In this document: in pieces, positions 22,801 through 35,240 of the stretch
Position numbering within the stretch: the stretch's first letter is position 1
Layout: the number at the start of each line of letters is the position of its first letter
Assembly: GCA_949825065.1 (NCBI GenBank)
Contig: OX463859.1
Span: forward strand, 18,371,220-18,435,219
Reading direction: 5' to 3'
Length of the DNA: 64,000 nt
DNA from: Odontocerum albicorne
Taxonomy: Eukaryota > Arthropoda > Insecta > Trichoptera > Odontoceridae
Notes under the pieces: model-generated
Database searches by the model: none
The model's input: only the letters and a program-made list of their open reading frames with translations
What the model was told of the DNA's origin: nothing
Translations under genes and position numbers: made by a program

Positions 22801-25591
22801 GTATAAACTTGTGTATTATTTCTACATCAGATATTGAGTTTTTTGAAAATCAGATTCTTTTTTATTGGTTTATATTTATAACATAGTTTTTTTTTTGGCA
22901 AAACTAGTTTTGTTTTATTTTTAATTCTCTTGACATTCAGAATTTTTGCAGTATATTAAATTAAAACAACATGGATAAATAAACTATCGTGTTTTTTTTT
23001 AAATATGTGAAACAGAATTTGACAGTATATACTTATATTGTTTTATAAAAAATATCTTTTTACACTTACAATCACAATGTTGAAACAACTTGAATTGCAC
23101 AAAATGTTACTAACAATAAATATCTTTCACTAATATTTCTAATTTTTAGATATTTATTTGTATTTTATAAAATTTTCTTTAATATAAATATTAAAATTCA
23201 AAACATTTAATCAGAAATTATTAATTTGCCATGATATTTTTGATAAGGGAATTCCATAATATGGAAATAATATTTGTAATACATTATTATTCCATTGAAG
23301 TCACATATCTGTCTACATTTCACGGTGAAAATAATGTTTATTTATCTGGAGGTTCAGATTATTGACCTATTTGTACAGATATAATAATTTATAGTTCATT
23401 TGAGCATTTTTAGATGTTGTACTTTAGTGATAAACACAATATATCGATACTTATCGCATTCATAGATTTATATTTACAATGAGAAATATATTCAAATATC
23501 AATGTAATTTTTTGGATGAACAATTATATTACCAGATTTCCCATTTTATAAATTATGTTGTAAATACATTTTGCTTATTCTGGAGTTTAGTTTTTTTCAA
23601 GAATAAGGTATGTGGCTCAACTATGGATCACTTACACATTTATTAAAACTTGGAATATAAGATCAAGAATCTAACAATGAAAATAAAAATAAATCTAAAA
23701 ATGTTTGCTATTCTTACTTTAAATATAAAGTAAATAAAAGTAGTATTGTGTAAATGTATTCTACACATAACATCAACTGCCTATTATAAAACTGCCAAAA
23801 ATAACTAAAATAGAATATTTTGAAATTCAGTAACAAATGGAAGATTTTCTTTATAATGTTATATAGGTAACTGATATCCTAATCTACAATACATTTAAGT
23901 TAAAACAACTTGGAAAAAAATCATTAGTGAACTTAAATTGTTCAGATATTAAATATATTCAATCAAATATTTCTATGTAGACCCATATAGACTATTATGA
24001 AATATTTTAACATTTTTGCGATAATATATATTTCAAAAGTTCGTTTCTACAATTTTTAATATTAGATTCATAAATTCTGTTGTGTGATTAATAATAAATA
24101 ATTTAGAGACAATAAAAACATTTTAAGATTATTTCAAACATAAATGGATTTAAAGCGAACGTTTAATGATTAAAAGTGAGTAAAAAAATAATTTGACTTT
24201 AATTGTGAAATGAGGAATCTGTTAAATATTATTGTCCAACAAAATGAGACAGTGATATTATTACGACTCTAGGAGTATAGTATACAGTAGGCGAGGCGTC
24301 GTAAGGATAAGAAAGAATACATAAATAATGTAATAATTTAAAATGCTCATGAGGTGCTGGGAACCATTTTATTTGGGTAAATTTATTGTATTTATCATCA
24401 ATTGTTACAGATTATTTTAAATATATTTTATTTTACCCATTTGTTTTCTCTTTTATTTTTTCCTTATTGTTATTTTTATTTAATGTAGGGGGGAATATTT
24501 CATTTTAGAGTCCTAATCCAATCACAATAAATATTTGATCCAAGTGAAATTTTATTATTTTTCTCATTTGAAAATAAGAAGAAATGTTGAAAATAAAACA
24601 GTGCCTATTTTCTTAGTATCTACATTTGGTTTCAAAGAGAAAGTAAGCACATAGAAAAGTATTTGTGGAGATTGCTTTAATTTTTTACTTCAATGAGTAT
24701 ATCAACAGTACTTCATTAAATGATTTAAATCCAATAATGACAATAAAAACGTTTTCACGTTCAAGGTTAAAAACAAACCGAAATGTTTCAAATAAGTAAC
24801 ATAAAACTCGCTGACAAAGTTAATTAGCCATATTAGTTCAAGCGTTCACTCTTCTTACATCCACATTAAATTGAACAGTGTAACGATGGGCCCCAGTGCA
24901 GTGTAACATATTGAGATGGAAATCCGTTTTATAAGCTTGAAGGGAATCAAAATTGAAAAGCTAAAATATTAAACTTGCATGCTAATTATGAGATAAGGTG
25001 TTACTGATTATCTTTTTCATTAATAATTTGCTTTATTTTACACTAGGCCAAGACTGAATTTCCCTATCATAATACCAGTGGATGGTGTGAGATGGGTTTC
25101 CTATTCATAGTGGCTGATAAGAAATTTCAACTTTGACAGCTATCAGGTGGCATTCACCACTATAAGGATCTCACCCGTAGCATGATGATAATAGATTGCT
25201 TGATATTGCATCTGATACTTGATGTTGCATCTCATTTCTCACATGGTCGTACTACTTGACACCCATTATTCTTCTAAGATACCTATTCTCTAAACTGAGA
25301 AGTTTTTTTTTTAAACTTAGTAACATTCCAAGATTAAGTCATATACTAAAATAGGCAGGATGCAGGACTAATTAGCAAATACTTAATTTTCAGACTTCAG
25401 GCAGAGGAGTCCAAATATATTCCATCTATTTGCAACAAATTAAATTCACAAAAGAAAACATATGGAATACTTCCTCTATTCCATAGTCTATTTCGTCTTT
25501 TGAAGTTTTCTCCAATAGGTGAGATTAATTATTGTAGACACCTGACACTTAGTATGAGAATCCTAACTAACATTATTATTCTTTTGAAAAC
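19860..25591. other. Long gene-free AT-rich region
   Basis: I find no credible exon, RNA gene or transposon with ends across 5.7 kb. Small open frames (20464-20658, 20840-21058, 20937-21119) lack any motif. At 24.27 kb and again at 4.11 kb there is a similar AGTATAYAG block followed by a purine-rich stretch, too short to name. Confidence 0.4.
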
Positions 25592-25687
25592 AAACATAGA
25601 TTCTATATCATGATTTCCCTTTTAAACATAGATTCTATATCATGATTTCCCTTTTAAACATAGATTCTATATCACGATTTCCCTTTT
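25592..25687 (+). repeat. Three-copy 32-bp tandem repeat
   Basis: Units at 25592-25623, 25624-25655 and 25656-25687 are identical except for one T to C change in the third. Each contains AAACATAGATTCTATATCA. Near identity implies recent expansion. Confidence 0.9.
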
Positions 25688-27088
25688 AAAGTACATTGTT
25701 TTTAATCTTATAACTTAAAACTTGGCTTACCCAATTGAGTTGAATAGTGGTTCTCATACATCAAAATTTGCATTTAAAAAGCGGTTTATTATTGAGCATT
25801 TTATGAAAAAGGACCCTTTAGCTACTTCCCACTTGGCCATGGTCATACCACAAGGTGGCTTTGGGTTGATTATGAGCTGAGCAAAACGTGCCTCCGCTAA
25901 GACAGGACTTGCATACATTTATTTAATGGTGTGTTAAGTCTGATTGTTATGTTCGTGCTTTTGACTGTTGTTTAATCCATGTGAAATTACAGTCAAGTGG
26001 GAATCTAATCTTACGTGAAACAATGAAATTTACAATGCTAATATTGAAATAATTAATTGAGGAAAAAGATTCAATATAATTGCATTATGTTGTTACATTT
26101 AAGCAAAAAAAAGTGTTTTACATGTTTGATAAATGTATGAGCTAGAAAAATTTAATCAAAATGTCAAATGCATGGACAAAATTTTATGTTTTTTACTGCT
26201 CCAGTTCAAATTTAGAGTGAAAAGACTTGACAGTGAAATCTGTGGATGTATCTGCACATTTATAAATGTTTTTTTTTTAATTTTTCCACGTAACGGTCAT
26301 GAAAATTAAAAAAAGTTGAGTAAAGAAAGGTGGATGAAGATTGTCAAAATTAATATGTTGGAATTCTTGCATCAGAGTATGAAAAGAAGTAAATTATACA
26401 AAGTATGGAATGTAATAAACTACTAGCAATTACAGCAATACTTAGTTTTATGTCCAGTAAAGGACTAGAGCTGGAAGTAAAGTCCAAAATGAACGGAAGT
26501 CAAAGCATAGCTTTCTTTAGGTTGCTGAAAATCCCAAATAACTCACTATGTGTAAGAAAACTAAATAAAGAAGTACAATGAAAGAAATAACTTATGCAAA
26601 TATAGTGTAAACCATAGTACAGTAAGTCATTTCAATCTGTCAGATGTGAGCGGAAAACAAGCGGGTTGATGTAAGTCTAGAGGTGGATAATTGAAATCTG
26701 ATGTAAGAACAAGTGGGCATAAATCGAGGCATATCTGGATTAAATTCAAAGAACATCATTGAATAGTAATACTTCATATTTCAGTTGACCAAAATTACAA
26801 GGACAACTGAATAATTTTTATAAATATTGTTCTTTCATAACTGTTGACACTGTTTCAGAAGTAATAAAGCTCTATCTTATGAAAAGCAGACAGTCATCTT
26901 ATAAGCGGGTGAAGCCTGTGTATGTATTAGTTCCAATTATTGCACTTCAGCAAGCAAACAATTTAGATAGATCAAATCTAAAATCAGGCAAATCTTAATC
27001 TCTGGAGTTTTTTGTTCTTTTTTCTGACAGATTTATATAAAAAAAGATGTTAGAGCAAAATCAGTCTGAAAATAAATTAAACCTAGAG
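25688..27088. other. Non-coding stretch
   Basis: I see no gene or element with recognisable ends. Confidence 0.4.
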
Positions 27089-27216
27089 CGCCTGGGTGTG
27101 AAGTATGAATGCTGTCAGACCGCCTGGTTATGAAGTATGAATGCTGTCAGACCACCTGGTTATGAAGTATGAATGCTGTCAGACCACCTGATTGTGAAGT
27201 ATGAATGCTGTCAGAT
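27089..27216 (+). repeat. Four-copy 32-bp tandem repeat
   Basis: Units begin at 27089, 27121, 27153 and 27185. They share GAAGTATGAATGCTGTCAGA and differ by a few bases at the start. There are no spacers between units. The array ends 39 bases before the left end of a Tigger-like element. Confidence 0.9.
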
Positions 27217-27255
27217 AGCAGCGCTAGCAAAATAACCATACAAGATTAGTTCATA

Positions 27256-28846
27256 CAGTAAAACCCTGTTAATTCAAAATTCAAGGGACCAAAAACTAAA
27301 ATTTGTATTACGCGAAACCCTACTAATTAAAAAATCGCAAACACTGCAAAATCTATAAAAAACCGTTAAGCTCTCAAAAAAGGGTGTTAAATTTCGTGAA
27401 AAAAATATAAATATTTTCGTGTATTCCGTGAAAACATCTCGAAAATACATTACATAATAAAACTTCCGAAGCAATTTATTATAAACTAGCTGGAAAGCCC
27501 ACCTTAAGACATGCAAAAATAGTAACTATAAAGTTGTTAATTGTTATTACATAAGTAACAATCTGGACTACAAATATTTAAATGTAGCACATTTCTTCAA
27601 AATTTTAGTTAATTGGCCCCAGTATTAATTCGTATTTTTATCTCAGCTCGTCTTCAGACCCTTGATAAAGTAGTACATAGTTTTTTTTAATAGGCAATCC
27701 AACCATTCCTAATATTAAACTGAGAATGGTGGAAGGGTTATAGATTGGACAGGATGACTTTTCATTGGAGATTTTAATATCCTTTTTTTTCATGTTGGGT
27801 GGTTGATTTTTGTTTTTATAGAGGCACCATCTGTAACTTTTCACAAGCTGGTGTTATTGTTAAAGCAAGAAGTGATCTGGTGTGACGGGCAAGGAATTTT
27901 GACATTTTATCTCCGTAATGGGAGAAAAATTACAATGCTAAGCATGAGTAACTAGCACAACCTGGTTTGAGACTTATTTGACAATTACCAGAAGCAGATT
28001 GTTACGATCAACTAGGAAACTGTTCCCATGGTCGGTCGCTTTGAACATTTAGTGTATAAATTCCTCATTTTCTGAAGACATGTGGTGGCAGGGACCGAGA
28101 CTTGTAAAGGAGGTTCGGTAGCACATGAGTGAGCTTAGATGCGTGGTGTGTTCGTTGGTACCATGACACACGTAAATGAGACTCCCCATGGGCAGCCATG
28201 AACAAAAAAATATGTTTATTGTTAATTTTACATAACTTTATTATTTAACTGAAAGGAGCAAAATGAATGCTGTAGAAATATATGCACTGAGAAGAATACA
28301 TAGGGTAACAATGACAGAATATAGAATGAAATGATTAGGGATGAATGTGAACTTATGTCGATGTGTTGAGTAAGATGAAGAAGAGCATCTGTCAATCTAA
28401 AGCAAAAGAAGAAAGAAAGAAAACAAAACAAATATACAGTGTAATTGTGAGTTGAAAGCGTGGTAGAAGAAAGTCAAGGAAATATGGTTATATTAAGTGA
28501 ATAATATTTTGAAAGAAAGAAATGTAAAAAAGTCAAAGAAATCGTCGAGTTGAATAGGTATATGGATGTAGAAGAGGCAAAGGATGTATGTCGAGATAAA
28601 AAAGTTGGTACTCTGTCCTCTCTGCCTTCACTGAGAAGAAAATGGCATGATGATATGTATGTATGTGTGTAAAAAAATTCAACTATTGTGACGCATAGAT
28701 ATATTGATTTATGGTACGACGGTCTGAATATTATTTAGAATTATCTGGGTTTTCAAATCAATGAGGTTAAACAACTATGAAATTCACAATTTGGGTTTTT
28801 TGTGTTTGAAAATTTTCTAATTACATTGAATTAATGGGGTTCACCG
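27256..28846. mobile_element. Tigger-like relic carrying a LINE fragment
   Basis: The left end is CAGTAAAACCCTGTTAATTC after TA (27254-27255). The right end inverted is CGGTGAACCCCATTAATTC before TA (28847-28848). This is the usual end of Tigger/pogo elements. The inside has no intact transposase, and a LINE 3' fragment occupies 28245-28675. Confidence 0.6.
28245..28675 (+). mobile_element. LINE 3' fragment (copy 2 of family)
   Basis: The plus strand reads MNAVEIYALRRIHRVTM, then a degraded NILKERNV block, then QRMYVEIKK- and VLCPLCL-type remnants, ending in a TATGTATGTATG tail. It parallels the minus-strand copies at 47.4-47.9 and 60.8-61.5 kb, block for block. It is the tail end of a non-LTR reverse transcriptase frame, 5'-truncated and full of stops. 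Confidence 0.65.
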
Positions 28847-29107
28847 TATTGATATATGAAAAAATAGACATAGATAAACTATGAAAAATTAATCTAAGTG
28901 ATATGTAATGTACGAGTATATGTCATGAAAATCGTCAAAACAGTGAAATAGATTTTTTTCCTCTTAGATTTAAGTTTATATTATAGTACTATAGATTGTC
29001 ATTCCATATCAAATAAAAAAATTTGACCTCACCTCTGATTAAAAAAACCTCACCATATATGTTTGTATTTTTTTTGTTTATTGTTAATTTTTTTAATTTT
29101 TGGTGTA

Positions 29108-30051
29108 CGAGGCATATCCAGAAACTAAGTGTACTGAATTTTTGTAGGTTACAATTTTTTTTGTTTAAACAAAAAAATTACGTGGTTACCGTAGTACATA
29201 TGTAAGCTATTTTTCGACATAGTCGCAATTCCTCTCAATACAGTTGGTGAAGCTGGGTATCAACTTTTTGATGCCTTCCTCGAAGTAATTTCCCGCCAAC
29301 CCCTCCTTCCACTTCTCCACCTCCTCCTTTACCTCCTCGTCGGTTGAAAACCTTTTTCCACCCATGTGCAGCTTCAGGGAGGTAAAGAGATAGTAATCTG
29401 AAGGTGCTAGGTCAGGGGAATGGTTCAGGACATCCCATTTAAACGAGGCGAGCAGCTCCTTCGTGGCGTTGGCCGTGTGTGGTCTTGCATTGTCGTGCAG
29501 CAGGCAGACTCCCTTTGTCAGCATGCCTCTCCTCTTGTTCTGAATCGCCCTCCGCAATTTTTTTAGGGTCTCACAGTATCTTGCAGAGTTGATGGTCTCC
29601 CCTTGAGGCATATATTCAATTAAAATTATGCCTTGACAGTCCCAAAACACGGATGCCATGATTTTCTTGGCTGAAATTGTGGTTTCGAACTTTTTGGCGG
29701 AGGGTGAAGAGGTGTGACGCCACTGTTGAGACTGGCTTTTGGTTTCAGGCGTGTAGTGTGCAACCCAAGTTTCATCTCCAGTAACGATGGAGCGGAGAAA
29801 TTCATCTCCATGGAGTTTGCAGCGCCTCAAAAACTCTTGCCTTTTTACAAAATTTCGCACTTGGCGGGAGATTGGTTTGACATTTTTCACGAAACGTGTT
29901 GTCGCGTCGACACTTCTCAACGTACTGACCTCGAACTGGTCTCGTTGCGGAGGGGATTGGTCAGGCTACACGGAAGTGTAGCCAACATGTCGAAAATAAA
30001 ATCCATCCGGTCGTGAGAGCCTCAGTACACTTACTTTCTGGATACGCCTCG
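29108..30051 (-). mobile_element. mariner element, internally deleted (family of 57.3 kb)
   Basis: Inverted ends CGAGGCATATCCAGAAA and CGAGGCGTATCCAGAAA are flanked by TA (29106-29107 and 30052-30053). At 944 bp it is about 350 bp shorter than its relative at 57257-58548. The missing part is the transposase N-terminal region. Confidence 0.92.
29207..29883 (-). pseudogene. mariner transposase lacking its DNA-binding domain
   Basis: The relic start codon at 29883 leads into SPAKCEI. The sequence then jumps across a deletion of about 390 bp to RQEFLRRCKLHGDEF. The whole helix-turn-helix domain is therefore absent. The catalytic part then reads well: SIVTGDETWVAHYTPE, KKIMASVFWDCQGI, CLLHDNARPH and SPDLAPSDYYLF, to a stop at 29207. 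Compared with the 57 kb copy, nine bases (three residues before SPDL) are also missing, which shortens the second to third Asp spacing from 34 to 31. It could not act, as it lacks DNA binding and correct spacing. Confidence 0.88.
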
Positions 30052-30053
30052 TA

Positions 30054-31653
30054 TTTAATAATAAATTACTTTGTTATTTCACGAATTACACTAATCCCTG
30101 TAATACATGTTTCTACCTCCTGTCTCGAGGCTCTCTTCAGGCGGAATGATTTTGGTTTGTTACGAGAGCAATGTTTAAGTCAGATGGTACATCGAAAGTG
30201 TGTGGTCTATTGAGCCAATGGAAAATTGTTTTAAGTGGGGTGAAACCTTTCGCATACTAAGGTTATTTATTACTTTTCGCTTTTGCTTATTGCTATATGT
30301 ATCTCTAATACAATCTTCTCTCTGGCTCCATCCCAACTAAATGCATATATTGTATTAGAGATTTGTGTTTCAATACGAGTATGTTCTATACTTTGGTATT
30401 TCAATACGAGTATGTTATATGCACTTTCATAAGCACATTCTATTTTCCTTATATTAACATCATTAGTGGAATAACAAAAGAATTAATTGTTCAGGATTCT
30501 TATATAAATTTTCATAAAACTAAAACCAAAATATTTAATAAATTAAAAAATATATGAATTGGTTATTTTATAAAAATTGCCAAAAAATGTCTCACAAAGC
30601 AGTCTCAAAATTCTCAAAGCTCAGGTCCTAATAGAGCAAGAGATGCGAGTGTGACCGCATTTTAAAACTTGTACAATAATGTTTAATTTGAAATGCAACA
30701 TGACTTGTTTTGGGCAAAGAGAAAAATGTGGATTTTATTAAAAAAATGTATTTTGAGTTTCCTTAAAACCATCACCTATATTTAAAAATCTCAAATATTT
30801 TAAGTATGCAGTGAAAAATTGAATTAGATTTGAACATAAATTCTTAAGATAGTGTATACAGCAAGTGTTTGGGGTACTTCTCCGAGTGTTTTGCCTGGTA
30901 CTCGACTACCATTAGAGTTGACTTGAAGTACGTGACGAATTCATAGTTTTTAAAAAAGGTGATTTTTTTATGAATGTGCTTTATACTCACAACTATTTAA
31001 TTTGTGTCAATTTTTAAAATGATTTTGCAATAAATTAAAAATTATTTGTATCCTTTAACAATGTCAATTGATAGATAACAACTATACTCATTGTGATGGT
31101 CTTGTATTATACATGTTGTTTTATTTATCTGTTAAACGAATGATGAAAAGTTGTTTCAAATCTTTGGACAATACAAAAATAGAAAAACTTAGCTGTATTT
31201 TTATTTAAACTTTTAAACCTGTTTCTCTTCTATCTCTCTACTCCTGTTAACCTCTAATTTTCTAAACCGTCATACTTTCTAACTATGGCAAGATCATCAA
31301 CTTTTTTCATTCCAATTTTGGACTAGATTTTTTATTTGTCTCCATTGTTCCCTATCCCAGAGCAAACATCTCAATAAATGACCATCAATTCTAGTCGCCA
31401 CTCGAGTAATATCTCAGTCCTTATTTAGCTCAACTATAAAATAAGCCAAACGGGACGGATTTATTAAGTATAGCTCTGTAAAAAAATAAAGCTCTTAAAC
31501 AATCTAAAAGAATCCAATAGTTTGTAAAATCAGAAATATTTGGATTTTTTTTTAACACAATATTTTTTACAGCATTTCAGAAGTCTCTCTCTTCTCATTT
31601 TCCATTATAAACATTATTATTTTACTCTTTAAAAGAGTGATTCCAAATAATAT
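30054..31653. other. Non-coding AT-rich stretch
   Basis: Besides the hairpin at 30301-30362 and a following direct repeat of TTTCAATACGAGTATGTT (about 30367 and 30399), I see nothing. Confidence 0.4.
30301..30362. repeat. Perfect 14-bp inverted repeat
   Basis: ATCTCTAATACAAT at 30301-30314 is matched exactly in inverse at 30349-30362, with a 34-base loop. It could form a hairpin or be the footprint of a small transposon. There is no target duplication. Confidence 0.7.
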
Positions 31654-31890
31654 GGATAACCTCTGTGCTCTTGTTAGTAAGATGTCTCTCTTCCAACTCG
31701 TGGGTTGTAGGTTTGATTCCCGTTGATACCCAGGTTTTTAAAAACTGATTCCAGTGTAATTTTCACTTAAGGCATTTTTAATATCTTTGTATTGTATTGT
31801 ACATTTTCATTGTATACAGCACAACCTGGGCATCATTATTGCCATGAGGCAATCTCTTTTAACCAACCAGATAGATGTTAAAGAGACATC
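31654..31890 (+). mobile_element. tRNA-derived SINE, copy 3
   Basis: The head has a weak A box (GTGCTCTTGTTAGTAAG) and a good B box GGTTTGATTCC (31710-31720), followed by ACCCAGGTTTTT and GATTCCAGTG as in copy 2. The tail contains GGCAATCTCTTTTAACCAACC, which recurs near 41.2 kb. Confidence 0.65.
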
Positions 31891-31917
31891 TTTTTTGAAA
31901 AAATCAGGGTTTCCATA

Positions 31918-31990
31918 TAAGACACCTATTTTCTAGCCCCAGGTTGGAGGACAAGCGCCTTACCAACTAGGCCACAGAAATATTTTAGCT
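31918..31990 (-). mobile_element. tRNA-derived SINE head, inverted (copy 4)
   Basis: The minus strand reads TGGCCTAGTTGGTAAGGCG (A box at 31963-31974), next to a GGGGCTAGAAA that replaces the usual B box region. It faces copy 3 head-on, giving an inverted SINE pair within 350 bases. Confidence 0.55.
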
Positions 31991-32926
31991 TGACTGGAAG
32001 GGATTATGGAAATTAATCCCTCAGGTTGTATACACAGGAAGTATAATAGAATATATTTTTGCCCACGTTCACGGTCGATGCCAACCATAATTTTTTTTAA
32101 GCAGTCAAAAATATAAATTGTACGGAATACAAAACCATGACTTGCGGACATAAGAATCATATTTTTAAGAAAAAATTATAACAAATTTTTCAATTGAATA
32201 TCTTTTACAAGAAAACCATCAGGCCTCTGGTATCCAAGGCCCAAAAAGGAATTGTTTGAGGAAAATAAGTGAAAATGAATTTAAAAAAAACATGTAAAAT
32301 ATTTTCTACAAATTTATATTTCCAATAGACAATATTTTTATATCAACTGTAGCTGTGGAAAATTTAGGAACAAGTATTTTCACATTTTCAAAAGAAATTG
32401 GTAATAATAATTGTATGGAATTTATCACATGGACATCATATAAAAATCTTTTAATTGTTCATAATTGGACATAGTCAACATTTAAATTACAAAGAATACT
32501 GTATTTAAGTATAAGATCAACATATAGGTAACAATAATTAAACACATGTAGAGGAAACTATCGAAAAGGGAAAATTATAGAATTAACAATTTTTGATAAG
32601 CTAATTACAATGAATTTTGTTTGCACATGAATTACTCGGAATAAATTATTAAAAACATGATTACGAGAGCATCCCTTAGTTTTGTGGTAAAAAAATATAT
32701 TACAGGTATATAAGAAAAATTAAAAAAAACATTGATTATACTTAATATAAAAATATCTTACCATTTAACAAAAAATATAATTAAATTATTAATTTCAGAA
32801 AAAAAATCAGTCGAGATTATACAAATGCCATGACTAAATCAAATTGCATAGATACAAATAAAATAATATGAAAATTATTTATAATATTTAAAATTTTATG
32901 AAAATTATAAATCATTCAGACATATA
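31991..32926. other. Non-coding AT-rich stretch
   Basis: I see no gene or element with ends. Confidence 0.4.
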
Positions 32927-33295
32927 CAGTGAAACCTCAGTTTTCATACTTAAGCTGTTCCAGAAGGTTGTATAAAAACCGAATAAATTTTTCCCATACA
33001 AAGTAATGTAGATTGGATTAATCCGTTTCAGACCCCCACAAATACACAACGCGGCATCACATGAAATAGATTTAAAAAAATGATAATTTACCTTGCATAA
33101 AAATGTCAGGTGACTGTCCTGGGGTTCATTCTCTTTTCTATCTCACTAAAAGCCTGTCTAATGAGGTTTCTTTTGCCTGCGTTTAAATTTTTTTATGAAG
33201 TGAGAAATAGTATTGTCATTGAAAATGTGTGTTCAAGAACTTAATCAAAAGAATATGTTCAAGATGAGCGATGTTCGAGAACCGAGGTTCCACCA
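32927..33295. mobile_element. Tigger/pogo-like MITE, 369 bp
   Basis: The left end is CAGTGAAACCTCAGTTTTC after TA (32925-32926). The right end inverted is TGGTGGAACCTCGGTTCTCG before TA (33296-33297). These ends match the Tigger style of the autonomous relic at 61.7 kb. There is no coding content. Confidence 0.75.
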
Positions 33296-33589
33296 TACAA
33301 TCAAACTTGAATTTAGTATATTTTTTATTAAAAAATATTGATAGTACACATGATTAATATAAGACATGAAATAATGACAAAACAGTGAAGATTACAAATA
33401 AGATACTCAAATATGAAAAGATTTCGAATTGTCATAATTCTAAAGAAATAATAACCTTTGTGATTGTTGTGTTCTGAGAAAAACCAATAAAAAAAATGCT
33501 TCAGTGAGGAATAACCTTGAGTAGATTTGGGATGAATAACTGATGTTAGTTATTCATTCATTCTTATGGTACCCTTCAACATATCCAAA

Positions 33590-33870
33590 TTGCCTATGAA
33601 GACATTTTGAAGTGATGTCACAAGACATCTTTGCCGTCGACCCCATTCATTGTGCTTTCAGGTTAAGAACCACTGATGTAGGCACGTAACTCCTAATTTA
33701 TCATGTGTTGGCAATACTACCACTAGTGGAGTTGTATTGTTACAAAATGAACTCTTAAACTAGACCAGTACCCCTTTTATTTTTCGCATACCATCCAAAA
33801 TTGAACCAGACATACCCAGATTGTGTATACAAGTGTCTAACCGGTAAGGTCACGGATATCGTTATTGATG
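33590..33870 (-). mobile_element. tRNA-derived SINE, inverted (copy 5)
   Basis: On the minus strand the head reads GTGACCTTACCGGTTAGAC with a weak B box GGTTCAATTTTG. The body holds CAGTGGTTCTTAACCTG, as in copy 1. It is diverged. Confidence 0.5.
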
Positions 33871-34289
33871 CTGATGACAATAAAAAAAAAAACTCCAAAT
33901 AAATCAAAATAATTAAATATTACAATTTAGATATCATAACCCTTATCCAAAGTCACAGAGTATCAATGAATACAGAATAAAAGAAACCGTGATCACTTTA
34001 GACATAACATCACTAACTAATAATCGCTAAATACAAAAAAAGAACTTCAACAGTAAAAAAAAAATTAATTTAGATTGCGACATAAGTATATCTAAGACTA
34101 TTGTCTTTTAAAAGAATAAATAAGTAATTTAAGTTCACAAAAATTAAATAAATAAGGGTAAAAAAATTATAATAATTTTTTTTAGCTTCTATGTTGAAAA
34201 TTTCAAACTCATTTGTAAATTAATAGAACATATTTTTTCTCATTATTTCCCTTTATTATTTCATGTTTGTAAATGTCACTATATAACAC
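33871..34289. other. Non-coding AT-rich stretch
   Basis: I see nothing recognisable. Confidence 0.4.
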
Positions 34290-35240
34290 AGGTGGCCCAT
34301 CAGTCGTGATCCAGTTTCAAACATTCATCATTTTTTGTTTGATTATTTTTTATCAGATTATTTAAAAGGTATTTTTTATCAGATTATCTAAGTTTCATTA
34401 TGGAAAATTTACCAACAGAGAAACAAACTAAAGTGGTCAAAGTATATTTCGCAAATCAATAGTCCATTATTTCAACACAACACACTTATCAATGTCATTT
34501 GACTTCGATCGATCCTACCCTCCACGTGGTTATCGGGGACAAATATGTCCCCCCATCCAGCAGATCTACACCAGAAGATTCAAATCTTCGTTACTTTTTA
34601 GGAGTGCTACGTCATGTAGTGATAAATAAGGAATTGCTCAAAGGAACCCTTCCTCTAGTGATGACAGACCTGAGTATGAAAAGAATAGTAGCGACAATGG
34701 ATTTAAGGCGACATCATGTCAGAAAGAAAAAATACTCGCAGGGCAGTAAATATACTTATAAAGCAGCTTAATGATTGAAGTTTAAACAGCCTGGCAAGGT
34801 GCCATACTTTAAAAGAAAACTTTGAATGCAGCAAAATATTCTTTGGCACCACTAGACTGGAATAGCCAATCGGCCTGAAGATGAACCAATGTAAGGCTGA
34901 GCGGAGATCACTTTGGAAATTATTGACTCGATTATCATCGCAGTACCACAAAATGTGAGCTGCGGATTTATCCAGACAATGTCCAGTAAGATTAACGATT
35001 AGGAGATTAATTGCACATTTTCGACAGCAGGAATGAGTAGTTGACTTGCCTCAAGCCAAAATACCGTGTAATATCGGCACTAATGAGAAAATTCAAAGGG
35101 TACAAAAGAGTGATGTTGATGATCAAATAACTTTAACCAGGTGACATTCAAGTTAGCAAGGAATGTCTTGAAAAACAAATCTTAGCAAGTGATTTGCATC
35201 AATTTTCATATAAAATTCAGTCGGTGTACAAATTGAAGTC
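34290..35240 (+). pseudogene. Tc1-like transposase relic, N-terminal HTH region, interrupted
   Basis: From ATG 34400 the plus strand reads MENLPTEKQTKVVKVYFANQ, a typical opening of Tc1-like helix-turn-helix domains. From about 34960 it resumes with CPVRLTIRRLIAHFRQQE, then VVDLPQAKIP and NEKIQRVQKSDVDDQ, then LHQFSYKIQSVYKLK (about 35190-35235). That last block matches the family's YKIQ-v-LK block before the catalytic domain. About 450 bases of unrelated DNA (34500-34950) separate the two parts, including an open frame at 34499-34771 with no motif. No catalytic domain or terminal repeats are visible. Confidence 0.5.

Noticed and set aside
27089..27216. A CRISPR-like array with 32-bp repeats
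   Set aside because: Units are directly adjacent with no spacers, and the genome is eukaryotic. It is a minisatellite, as is the array at 25592-25687.
34499..34771. A 90-codon plus-strand gene
   Set aside because: No ATG at the ORF edge, no motif, and it sits inside a transposon relic. It is kept only as an unexplained insert in the findings.
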